From: an uncultured Aquimarina sp.
GTDB taxonomy: Bacteria; Bacteroidota; Bacteroidia; Flavobacteriales; Flavobacteriaceae
Length of the DNA stretch: 64,000 nucleotides
Assembly: GCA_947498785.1 (NCBI GenBank)
Contig: CANMLS010000005.1
Coordinates: 62,001-126,000, forward strand
Direction of reading: 5' to 3'
Position numbers and translations under genes: made by a program. Within the stretch, counting starts at the first letter, position 1. Every line of letters begins with the position of its first letter. Shown here one piece after another: positions 35,145-43,209 of the stretch. The notes beneath the pieces were generated by a model. It made no database searches. It had not been told where the DNA came from and saw nothing but the letters and a program-made list of their open reading frames with translations.

Positions 35145-38100
35145 ATGAAAATAATACTAAAGATGGTATGGGCTGCAATGTTAATATTTACCTATATTAC
35201 TATACATGCACAGGTTAAAGAAGATACATTACAAGCACATCAATATTTTGTAAAAGGAGACTCGCTTCTGAAAGAAAGAGCATATCAAAAATCCATTAAT
35301 TCATTTGAAAATGCGGCTTCAATATTTATGAGGCATAAAGCTTGGAAGAGATATGTACAAAGTCTTAATAAAATTGCCAAAAATCATTATGGTCTCAGGA
35401 ATTTTGATCAGGTAACTGATTTTTCTAATCAGGGAATTAATATTTGTAATGAACAATTGGATAAAAATTCTCTAGAAGAAGCAAATGCATTATCAATTAT
35501 AGCTAAGGTAAATAAAAAAAGAAATCAATTTTATGAAGCTTTAGGCTATTATGAAAAAGCATTAAAAATAACAGAAGTAAATGTTGGTTTCAGTCATATA
35601 AAAACTGGAATTTTATATAATAATATAGGAATTGTATACGATAGATTAGGATTTGTAGACGATGCAAAAAAATACTATTCTATAGCTTTAGATATTAATG
35701 AGCAACTTTATAATAAGAAAGATAAAAACATTCTTAATACAGTATATTTAAACATGGCTGTGCTGTATAGCAGAGCTGGGTTTTACCATCAGGCTGTACC
35801 TTTTTATGAAAAAGCTATCGCTCTAATCATAGAGACCAATGGAGAAAATCATGTTAAACTAACTAGGAAATACTATAATCTTGGCGCTAATTATAGTTAT
35901 ATAGAAGAGGATTTTAGAGCACTACAGTATTTTCAAAAGGGATTACATATTTTAAAGCAAACAAACAAAGAGGACTCTGAAAGTTTTGCATTGTTTTATG
36001 CCGGTATTGCTACACAATATACAAGGTTAAATAAATTAGACCAAGCACTTAGGTATTATAGTAAAGCACTTAAGATTAACCAAGACATATATGGTGATTA
36101 TAATTTTGAAACCGCTACAGTAAAGGTAAATATTGGAGGGACATATGCGTTAAAAAAAGATTATAATACTTCATTAGATTACTTGACGAATGCAAGAGAT
36201 ATTATCAAAAAAATACTTGGTGAAGATCATAGAGAAATGTTGTTGGTTAACGATGAATTGGGAAAACTATACGAATTGCAACAAAAATACCCAGATGCTA
36301 TTGAGTATTATGATAAAAATCTAAAAATAGCTCTCAAAAACTTTGGAAAGAAAAACCAAAATACAGCAGAATGTTATAATAATAAGGCTAGGATATATGA
36401 AATGAATAAGGAATATTCTATGGCAATAGAAGAGTATCATAATGCTATTATTGCTGGGGCTAAAAGTTTTAAAGACGCCTCTCTGCAAAAACTACCGTCT
36501 TTAGATGACTATTTTAATAATTATACCATGTTATCAGCTGTTTATGGAAAAGCAAAGAGTCTTAAACTAAGAACTGAAAACAATAAAATAAATAAAGATT
36601 TTCAACAATCATTCACAAGCTTCTTGTATTGCGATTCGTTAATTGATAAAATCAGAAATTCATATATGTTAGCTACAGATAAAGTAGCATTAGAAAAAAC
36701 TACAGTGAATGTATATCAAGATGCAGTTAAGGTTGCTTTGTTATTATATGCAAAAACAAAAGATGAGAAATATGCAAAAAAGGCATTCTATTTTTCAGAA
36801 AAAAATAGAGCTCGATTATTAGATGAGCAACTTAGAAAAATAAAAGCAAAGCATTTTGTCGGAATAGAAGAGAGTAAGATTAAACTCATGGATGAAGTGA
36901 GAGATAAGTTAGGGTATTATACCTCAAAACTTCATGAGTATAAACAAAAAACAATTAAAGATTCTATGAGGATAAACAAATTTACTGATTTGGTTTTTTC
37001 ATATACTAAGAAAAAGGATTCATTAATGAAAGAAATTGAATTTCAGTATCCCAAATACCATCAACTTAAGTATGATGCTTCTATTATTTCTGTTATTGAA
37101 ATCCAAAAAAGAATTCCAGAAAAAACAACACTATTAGAATATTTTGTGACTGATACCAGTACATATGCTTTTATGATATCAAAGCACACATTTTCTGTAG
37201 AAGAAATACAAACTACAAGCAGTAAAGAGAAAATAATTCAATTTAGAAATGCAATTACTTCAAAAAACATAGAGAGGTATACTCAAATTGGACGTGAACT
37301 GTATGTGCAACTCATCGCTCCTATGCCTATCGACAAGTATAATAAACATTTAATTATCATACCCGATAGAATGTTATGGCATCTTAATTTTGATCTCTTG
37401 TTAACAGAAGATTCCGAAAATCAAAATCCAAAAAAATTGCCTTATTTTGTTAAAAATCAGATGATTAGTTATGCTAATTCTGCTGATTTATTTTTTACTG
37501 ATAAAACCAGAAAGACAGATGTATTAAATGAATGTTTAGCTTTTTCATTTTCGAATGATGATGATTCTTTTTCTACAAATCAGGTAATTTCTATGAATAT
37601 GTTAAGAAACGCAAAAGACAATTTACCAGGAGCAAGAAAAGAAATAAAAGCGATTTCAAATATTGTAGGGGGAGCTTACTTTTATGGGAAACATGCGATA
37701 GAATCTAATTTTAAAAAAAATGCCAATCGTTATGCGGTAATACATATGGCAGTTCATGGCGAAATAGATAATAAACAGCCTGAGAATTCTAAACTACATT
37801 TTACTCAGGTAGAAGGATCTAACCAAGACAACTACTTATATAACCAAGAAATTTATGGTTTAGAAATACCTGCAGAACTTGCTGTATTGAGTGCCTGTAA
37901 TACAGGTGCAGGAAAAATTTCTGGAGGAGAAGGAATTATGAGTCTGGGGAGAGCATTTCAATATGCAGGAACCAAAAGTTTATTACTCACCAATTGGGAA
38001 GTCTCTGATGACACTACTCCGGTGTTGATGAAAAATTTCTATGTTAATCTTGAAAAAGGGATGAATAAGGCCGAGGCATTACAACAAGCTAAATTACAGT

Positions 38101-38306
38101 ATCTAGAGGAAACTAATGTTTATCAGGCTGCTCCCTTTTATTGGGGAGGTTTTTATTTGATAGGAGATACAGGCTCCATTGATCTGGCGAGTAATAGGTA
38201 TATGGACACATTTTTTCCAATAGGTATTGTACTTATTTTAGTTCTGCTTTTATGTTTTTTTTATTGGTTTAAAAAGAAATATATAATATCTAGGGATAAG
38301 TCTTAA
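35145..38306 (+). CDS. Giant exported TPR-CHAT (caspase-like) protease-family protein with C-terminal membrane anchor
   Basis: 1053 aa. Signal peptide (MLIFTYITIHAQ), ten or so tetratricopeptide repeats from about 30 to 470 (units such as GIVYDRLGFVDDAKKYYSIAL), a helical linker (520-660) and a CHAT domain from ~700 to 1010. The caspase-type dyad is intact: His871 in MAVHGE and Cys918 in LSACNTG, followed by GGEGIMSLGRAFQYAG. A TM helix at 1023-1042 with a basic tail anchors it, placing TPR and CHAT in the periplasm. It is divergent from the sigma/anti-sigma pair. I infer that the CHAT domain may cleave a periplasmic target such as the TPR part of the anti-sigma factor; substrate unproven. 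Confidence 0.9.
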   Translation: MKIILKMVWAAMLIFTYITIHAQVKEDTLQAHQYFVKGDSLLKERAYQKSINSFENAASIFMRHKAWKRYVQSLNKIAKNHYGLRNFDQVTDFSNQGINICNEQLDKNSLEEANALSIIAKVNKKRNQFYEALGYYEKALKITEVNVGFSHIKTGILYNNIGIVYDRLGFVDDAKKYYSIALDINEQLYNKKDKNILNTVYLNMAVLYSRAGFYHQAVPFYEKAIALIIETNGENHVKLTRKYYNLGANYSYIEEDFRALQYFQKGLHILKQTNKEDSESFALFYAGIATQYTRLNKLDQALRYYSKALKINQDIYGDYNFETATVKVNIGGTYALKKDYNTSLDYLTNARDIIKKILGEDHREMLLVNDELGKLYELQQKYPDAIEYYDKNLKIALKNFGKKNQNTAECYNNKARIYEMNKEYSMAIEEYHNAIIAGAKSFKDASLQKLPSLDDYFNNYTMLSAVYGKAKSLKLRTENNKINKDFQQSFTSFLYCDSLIDKIRNSYMLATDKVALEKTTVNVYQDAVKVALLLYAKTKDEKYAKKAFYFSEKNRARLLDEQLRKIKAKHFVGIEESKIKLMDEVRDKLGYYTSKLHEYKQKTIKDSMRINKFTDLVFSYTKKKDSLMKEIEFQYPKYHQLKYDASIISVIEIQKRIPEKTTLLEYFVTDTSTYAFMISKHTFSVEEIQTTSSKEKIIQFRNAITSKNIERYTQIGRELYVQLIAPMPIDKYNKHLIIIPDRMLWHLNFDLLLTEDSENQNPKKLPYFVKNQMISYANSADLFFTDKTRKTDVLNECLAFSFSNDDDSFSTNQVISMNMLRNAKDNLPGARKEIKAISNIVGGAYFYGKHAIESNFKKNANRYAVIHMAVHGEIDNKQPENSKLHFTQVEGSNQDNYLYNQEIYGLEIPAELAVLSACNTGAGKISGGEGIMSLGRAFQYAGTKSLLLTNWEVSDDTTPVLMKNFYVNLEKGMNKAEALQQAKLQYLEETNVYQAAPFYWGGFYLIGDTGSIDLASNRYMDTFFPIGIVLILVLLLCFFYWFKKKYIISRDKS

Positions 38307-38329
38307 ATAAAATTGGAGTACTCTATACA

Positions 38330-38355
38330 GTAACATTTTATTTAGAAAATACATT
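38330..38355 (+). promoter_or_regulatory. Sigma-regulon promoter upstream of LRR gene 1
   Basis: GTAAC (38330-38334), 15 nt, TACATT (38350-38355), followed by AAAGG. Located 89 nt before the LRR ATG. Elements and spacing match the copies before the sigma gene, RHS gene and peptide units. Confidence 0.72.
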
Positions 38356-38443
38356 AAAGGTGCAATTTGATTAAGAAACCTTGAAGCGTAGGAATAGTAA
38401 TTAATTGTCTTAAACGAAAAACAGAACTAAACCAAAAATTAGA

Positions 38444-39919
38444 ATGAGAAAGAAATTATGTTTTTTACTAGCGATGTTTATAACTTCATTTTTTTATGCA
38501 CAAACTCATAAAGGTGATGTTGTCCTGTCTTCACAAAAAGAGGTAGATAATTTTAAAGGGACTAAAATTATAGGCAATTTGATTATCAGAGAGTATATAG
38601 AAAACCCTGATGTTATTTCTACTTCTCAATCTATAATCACAAATATTAAAAGTTTGTCTCAACTTACCTTTCTGGATGGAGATTTAAAGATTATACGAAA
38701 TAGTAAGTTGTCAAACCTCGACGGACTTGAGGGGATTAAAGAAATAACAGGAAGTATTGAAATTAGAGGCAATAATTCACTCAAGAACATCAATGGATTG
38801 CGTTTAATAAAAAAAATTGGTAAAAATATCACCATTATAAATAATAGAGCACTTTCTAATAGTAATGGACTATCTAGTATCCCGATTGTTCATGGGGATT
38901 TAAACATTCAAAATAGTGGTTTTAGAAAATTAGAAGGATTAAGTAGTCTTGAGGTAATTGAAGGAAACCTTATTATTAAGAATAATGAGGCACTGGTAAG
39001 TATTAATTCTTTATTGAATTTAAAAAAAATAAAAGGAAATTTTATTTTGACTGCTAATAAAAAATTAATCAGTGCTTGTAGTATTGTAGAGTTGTTCCAG
39101 ACCGAAGCCGCAATTGGATCAATTTCTGTCGCAAATAATTCAGAAATTACAAGTAATGTAATAGATATTATTAATAATTGCCAATCCTTAGCATGTACTT
39201 ATCCCGAAAATGATGTATGGTTAAAAACACAAGAAGAAGTCGATGCTTTTGATTATTGCTATATAAAAGGTTCTTTAATCATATCAGATGAAATGACGGG
39301 TAAGATAAAAAATATAGAAAAATTAAGGAATCTTAAAGGAGTAGGTGAAAATTTAATCATAAAAAATAATACAGAACTTAAGGATGTTTATGTATTAGGT
39401 AGATTAAAAAATAAAGGTAGTATTGGTGGAGATTTAGAATTAGATAATAACCCTGCTCTCCCAGAGGGTGTTTTTAAAGAAGCGAGATCATACTTTTTAT
39501 GTGATAATATTGCATTGCGATTAAAGGTTAGAAAAAAATCAACAGAAGATTTTGTTGTATATCTTTTTCCTGAAAGTGCAGAGAGTTGTGATAAAGATTC
39601 AACACCAGGTAATCCATTTGCAAATGAAGATGGTGAAGATGGATCCAAGGTCAACCCTTCTGAGCTATTATTTCAAAAAATAAATAAAAATGTATATCCA
39701 ACCATTTCTAATGGAAAAGAGATTCATATTACTGGTTTAGAAAATGATTTTAACTACAAAATATATACTATATCAGGTCGATTAATAGAAGAAAAGACTA
39801 TGCTCAAAGGGTCAAAAAATGTAACCATACATTTTAAAAAACAACTTACCTCAGGAATATATATAATAAAAATACTGGAAGAAAGTGAAAACTCTAACTT
39901 TCGATTTATAATTAGATAA
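38444..39919 (+). CDS. Secreted leucine-rich / receptor-L-domain-like protein with T9SS tail (1)
   Basis: 491 aa. Signal peptide (MFITSFFYAQ), then irregular ~22-24-residue beta-helical repeats of the L-domain type (L-x-x-I-x-G-x-L-x-I-x-x-N-x-x-L-x-x-L-x-G-L). Two blocks begin with a 'TQEEVDAFDYCYIKGSLII'-like cap. The last ~80 residues (VYPTISNGKEIHITGL ... LTSGIYIIKI) are a type A T9SS sorting domain, so it is exported and surface-attached. It is preceded by the sigma-regulon motif. Likely an adhesin or recognition protein; ligand unknown. Confidence 0.85.
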   Translation: MRKKLCFLLAMFITSFFYAQTHKGDVVLSSQKEVDNFKGTKIIGNLIIREYIENPDVISTSQSIITNIKSLSQLTFLDGDLKIIRNSKLSNLDGLEGIKEITGSIEIRGNNSLKNINGLRLIKKIGKNITIINNRALSNSNGLSSIPIVHGDLNIQNSGFRKLEGLSSLEVIEGNLIIKNNEALVSINSLLNLKKIKGNFILTANKKLISACSIVELFQTEAAIGSISVANNSEITSNVIDIINNCQSLACTYPENDVWLKTQEEVDAFDYCYIKGSLIISDEMTGKIKNIEKLRNLKGVGENLIIKNNTELKDVYVLGRLKNKGSIGGDLELDNNPALPEGVFKEARSYFLCDNIALRLKVRKKSTEDFVVYLFPESAESCDKDSTPGNPFANEDGEDGSKVNPSELLFQKINKNVYPTISNGKEIHITGLENDFNYKIYTISGRLIEEKTMLKGSKNVTIHFKKQLTSGIYIIKILEESENSNFRFIIR

Positions 39920-39942
39920 AGTAAATAATATTCATATAATAC

Positions 39943-39973
39943 AAAAGGTTCTCATCTATCGAGAACTTTTTTT
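39943..39973 (+). terminator. Rho-independent terminator after LRR gene 1
   Basis: GTTCTC (39948-39953) pairs with GAGAAC (39961-39966) around a 7-nt loop, extended by A-T pairs, and is followed by seven T (39967-39973). Coding sequence resembling the LRR repeat resumes only 23 bp later. Confidence 0.85.
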
Positions 39974-40073
39974 ATGCATTTCTAAATTTTTTAGGGTAAC
40001 AATTATAAATAATATTGATGGTTTATCTAAAATCACTGAAATAAAAGAAAGACTTGTCATTGAAAATAATGCT

Positions 40074-42104
40074 ATGCTAGATAACCTTAACGGATTATCT
40101 AATGTTGCCCGTTTAGATGGGTTTGAAGGTTTTTCTTTGCAAGTAAAAAGAAACCCAAAGTTATCTAATGCATGCGGTATAATACCCATTATAACCTATG
40201 ATCCTAGCTATGTGCAGGTATATCCATCAATTAATAGTAATTCGGCTAATACCAGTTCTGTACAGGATATTATTGCTAATTGTAATACCTGTAAGATCTA
40301 TGAAGGTAATTTAATACTTACTTCTCAAGCCCAGGTCGATACTTTTGACTATTGTGAAATAACGGGAAATCTAACGATCCAGGAAGATGTAGCAGGAGAT
40401 ATTACAGACCTATCAAGTTTAGCTACACTAGAAACTTTGGGAGGAGGACTTTATTTTAAAAGCAATACTAGTATCACTAATCTGGATGCTTTTCATAACC
40501 TTAAAATGATTAATGGTTCTCTTGAATTATCAAAAAATGCAATTTTGGCAAATATTGATGGATTATCTGGTTTAGAAATAATTAATGGCAATTTGGTGAT
40601 TTCTATTAATAAAAAAATAACTTCTTTAAGAGCATTCAACACGTTAACAACTTTAAATGGGAATTTAAACCTACTTGCAAATGAAGGGTTAACCGATTTA
40701 GATGGTTTTGTGAATCTAAAACAAATAGGAGGTTTTCTAGAGATTAAAGGACATAGAAGTATGGTGAGTTTTACAGGACTTAGTAATTTAACTACCATCG
40801 GTACAGATATACGAATTATAGGTAATGATTTGTCAAATTTAGATGGCTTAACTAAGCTTAATGAAATAAAAGGTAATCTAGAATTGACTAACAATTTTAA
40901 GTTAAGTGATATCAATGTGTTTGCTAATGTTTTTTCAATTAAGGAGTTAAGGATTAAGAATAATAACCTTACCGATTTAAGTGGTTTTTCGGGATTAAAA
41001 GATGCAGGAGCAATAATTTTAAATAATTGTGATATAACAAATCTCAACGATTTGTCTAATTTAACTTCTCTTGCGAACAGATTGGTATTGTACAATAATA
41101 AAAACTTAGAAAATATTTCAGGAATTTCTAATGCTATAGGTAAGAATATAATTCAGCTTGAAATAGGAGGTAATCCAAATTTAAGATCTCTTACAGGATT
41201 AGAAAATCTAGAGATAATTAGCTCGTTTGTTTCGATTTTTAATAATCAAAAATTAAAAAACTTGGATGCGCTATCCAATATGACTAAGATTACCAAAAAT
41301 TTAGGAATACGTCATAACTCAGGATTAGAAAATGCATGTGGTATAGTACAGTTGCTAGAAAATGAAACGGCTGTTGGAGGATTAACAATTATTGAGACTA
41401 ATGGAGTTAATACAAGTACTGTAGAAACTATTATTGAATATTGCGACACCAATAGAATTTTTAATGGTGACATTACAATTCTTACTCAGAAAGATGTAGA
41501 TACGTTTAAGTATGCCAAAATTATTGGTAACCTGACCATACAAGAATCTTCTGCCGCAGCAATTAGAAATCTTGACGGTCTTGCATCGTTAACAAGTGTT
41601 TTGGGTAATATCTTGATAAAGAATAATGTAGCATTATCTACTCTAGATGGTTTGACAAGCCTAAATACTGTAGAAGGAGAATTTGCAAAAATAAGATCAA
41701 ATCTATCAGATCCTTTTACGAGTATCACTCAGATCTCTCCAGAATATCTTTGTGAACCTATTCAACCTGAGAATGTTTTTGAAAATAGAGATGGGAAAAG
41801 TTATGCACGTTCTGATGAGAATATAATTATAGAAAAACTACCAGCCCAAATAAAAAGTAAAGAAAAAATTATACTATACCCTACAATTATAGATGGAAAT
41901 AGCGTAACACTATCTGGGATAAAAAATAACTTTACGTATTCAGTGTTTAGTGCTTCAGTACAATTAATTGACAGTGAGGAGGTGAAATCTGGCACGCAAG
42001 AAAAAACAATTGTGTTTGATAAACAGTTAACCTCTGGGATGTATTTTTTAAGAATACAAGAAGAAGGAGGTAAGATCGTTATCTTACGATTTATGGTCAA
42101 ATGA
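40074..42104 (+). CDS. LRR/L-domain-like T9SS cargo (2), 5'-truncated, probable pseudogene
   Basis: 676 aa from the first ATG, but repeat-type sequence in the same frame begins at 39996 (VTIINNIDGLSKITEIKERLVI) with no start codon, no signal peptide and no promoter between it and the terminator at 39943-39973. The remaining protein has about 20 L-domain repeats, three cap motifs (TQKDVDTFKYAKIIGNLTI type) and a C-terminal T9SS type A tail (LYPTIIDGNSVTLSGI, LTSGMYFLRI). Without an N-terminal signal it cannot be exported, so it is probably the remnant of a second secreted LRR gene that lost its 5' end by deletion. An unusual start codon cannot be excluded. Confidence 0.75.
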   Translation: MLDNLNGLSNVARLDGFEGFSLQVKRNPKLSNACGIIPIITYDPSYVQVYPSINSNSANTSSVQDIIANCNTCKIYEGNLILTSQAQVDTFDYCEITGNLTIQEDVAGDITDLSSLATLETLGGGLYFKSNTSITNLDAFHNLKMINGSLELSKNAILANIDGLSGLEIINGNLVISINKKITSLRAFNTLTTLNGNLNLLANEGLTDLDGFVNLKQIGGFLEIKGHRSMVSFTGLSNLTTIGTDIRIIGNDLSNLDGLTKLNEIKGNLELTNNFKLSDINVFANVFSIKELRIKNNNLTDLSGFSGLKDAGAIILNNCDITNLNDLSNLTSLANRLVLYNNKNLENISGISNAIGKNIIQLEIGGNPNLRSLTGLENLEIISSFVSIFNNQKLKNLDALSNMTKITKNLGIRHNSGLENACGIVQLLENETAVGGLTIIETNGVNTSTVETIIEYCDTNRIFNGDITILTQKDVDTFKYAKIIGNLTIQESSAAAIRNLDGLASLTSVLGNILIKNNVALSTLDGLTSLNTVEGEFAKIRSNLSDPFTSITQISPEYLCEPIQPENVFENRDGKSYARSDENIIIEKLPAQIKSKEKIILYPTIIDGNSVTLSGIKNNFTYSVFSASVQLIDSEEVKSGTQEKTIVFDKQLTSGMYFLRIQEEGGKIVILRFMVK

Positions 42105-42131
42105 TCTAGTATTCAAAAAAAGCATTGGTTA

Positions 42132-42163
42132 AAAAAGAGCTCTCTGATCAGGGAGCTCTTTTT
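42132..42163 (+). terminator. Rho-independent terminator after LRR gene 2
   Basis: AAAAAGAGCTC (42132-42142) and GAGCTCTTTTT (42153-42163) form an 11-bp stem around a 10-nt loop, with the T run in the 3' arm. Symmetric, so it could work in both directions. Confidence 0.88.
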
Positions 42164-42213
42164 ATAAAATAAATTTATTTAATTATCCGTTTTTCGTCAT
42201 ATCAGCCTATCGG

Positions 42214-42301
42214 TGTCATGCTGAATTTATTTCAGCATCTCACTTTGTTAATAATCAAACTCTTATTAAGTAAGATATTGAGTCAAGTTCAGGATGACAA
42301 C
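42214..42301. repeat. Imperfect inverted-repeat element with TGTCATGCTGAA ends
   Basis: Left end TGTCATGCTGAA (42214-42225) is matched by right end TTCAGGATGACA (42290-42301, 11 of 12 pairing). Inside the left end CTGAATTTATTTCAG forms its own hairpin. Such GTCAT-C/G-CTGAA words are common in Bacteroidota intergenic repeats; compare TGTCATGCTGAGCTTGTCGA at 6801. No coding content. The 42105-42416 gap otherwise holds only the terminator and AT-rich sequence. Confidence 0.6.
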
Positions 42302-42416
42302 TATATTATAATAGGTCATTGGTATTCATAAATAAAAATCTCAGTATCAAAAAATGAAACTACAATCTTGTATCCTTGTACCAGAATAAAAAATAATTAA
42401 TTAGTAAAACAAACAA

Positions 42417-42869
42417 ATGGCACAAGAAAATCAAATTAGTGTAGTGATTCCAGAAGAGGTAATCACTACAATTATGACCAAATTGCAAGAATGTAAAGAA
42501 GATCTTACACCGTATCTGCAAGCGTTAACAGCAAGTGATCGTTCTGGATTATTTAAAATGGGAGATAAATCGTTACCCACGGTACAAAAGGTAAAATCAT
42601 ATGCAGAGACCAATCCAGAATTTGTACCGGGATATATGGATAAAGAAGAATTTCTAAAAGACGAAGCTGTGGTTTCACAATTAACGCCTATTGCCAATTT
42701 ATTAGAGCAATTATTTTCTGATGTAGATGACACCAGATTATTAGCCGGTAGTGAAGCCCTACAGGCTGCTTTATTATACTATGGACAGGTAAATGAAGCG
42801 AATAAAAAAGGAGTAAACAGTGCAAAACCTATTTATGACGATTTAAAACAACGTTTTTCAAGAAAGTAA
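42417..42869 (+). CDS. Conserved-looking hypothetical protein
   Basis: 150 aa, soluble, no signal peptide. Mostly alpha-helical: IPEEVITTIMTKLQECKEDLTPYLQALT, then ANLLEQLFSDVDDTRLLAGSEALQAALLYYGQV. Regular codon use and a strong terminator just after suggest a real, well-expressed gene. I recall similar ~150-residue proteins in flavobacterial genomes but cannot name a family. It lacks the GTAAC-N15-ACATT motif that marks its neighbours, so it is probably not part of that regulon. Confidence 0.65.
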   Translation: MAQENQISVVIPEEVITTIMTKLQECKEDLTPYLQALTASDRSGLFKMGDKSLPTVQKVKSYAETNPEFVPGYMDKEEFLKDEAVVSQLTPIANLLEQLFSDVDDTRLLAGSEALQAALLYYGQVNEANKKGVNSAKPIYDDLKQRFSRK

Positions 42870-42890
42870 CCCGTCATAGTATTCCTTATT

Positions 42891-42924
42891 AACCCGAAAG
42901 GTTCTTGATTGAACCTTTCGGGTT
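42891..42924 (+). terminator. Strong Rho-independent terminator
   Basis: AACCCGAAAGGTTC (42891-42904) and GAACCTTTCGGGTT (42911-42924) form a perfect 14-bp stem with a 6-nt loop, followed by TCTTTTT. It ends the gene at 42417-42869 and lies 18 bp before the 21-bp palindrome array. Confidence 0.95.
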
Positions 42925-42942
42925 TCTTTTTGAGTAAAAAAT

Positions 42943-43096
42943 ACTCAATCCTGAGTATTTTTTATTGATAATCGAATCTTTTATACTCCAATTTGAGTCT
43001 TTTTGATTCGAATTTGAATGTTTTGTACTCGATTTTCAGTGTTTTATACTCGATACCGAGTCTTTTTTACTGGATTTCCAGTGTTTTTGATTCAAT
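42943..43096. repeat. Tandem array of 21-bp units, each a small palindrome plus T tract
   Basis: Seven units in exact 21-bp register start at 42943, 42964, 42985, 43006, 43027, 43048 and 43069, with a decayed eighth at 43090. Each is a 14-nt dyad followed by a 7-nt T-rich spacer. The arms vary but mostly stay complementary: ACTC/GAGT, ACTC/GAGT, ATTC/GAAT, ACTCG/CGAGT, ACTGGA/TCCAGT; units 2 and 5 pair imperfectly. The array lies between the terminator at 42891 and the promoter of the RHS pair. No coding frame and no CRISPR-like alternation. Confidence 0.85.
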
Positions 43097-43142
43097 GTTT
43101 TAACTACTCGCTCCTTTGTCTAAAAAAATATATAACCAAGAG

Positions 43143-43168
43143 GTAACATTTTTTAGACTTTATACATA
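43143..43168 (+). promoter_or_regulatory. Sigma-regulon promoter upstream of the RHS pair
   Basis: GTAAC (43143-43147), 15 nt, TACATA (43163-43168), then AAGG. Forty-one nt before the first possible start (43210). Same elements and spacing as before the sigma gene, LRR gene 1 and the peptide units. Confidence 0.7.
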
Positions 43169-43209
43169 AAGGCTGTTCAATCACTAAAAACAAATAAATC
43201 AGTCTTACA

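Noticed and set aside
35136-35161. GTAAC followed by TACTAA/ACTAAA near the CHAT start as another regulon promoter
   Set aside because: It overlaps the start codon at 35145 and the second box does not fit at 15-nt spacing; using it would remove the signal peptide.
39996-40025. GTAAC at the beginning of the truncated LRR gene as a promoter
   Set aside because: No ACATT-like box follows at 15 nt and the word is part of the repeat coding sequence.
40493-41095. 200-codon minus-strand reading frame within LRR gene 2
   Set aside because: Antisense shadow of the repetitive L-domain coding sequence; low-complexity Leu/Lys/Pro translation.
42943-43096. CRISPR array
   Set aside because: Units are only 21 bp, contiguous, internally palindromic and all diverged; there is no alternation of constant repeats with unique spacers and no cas gene.
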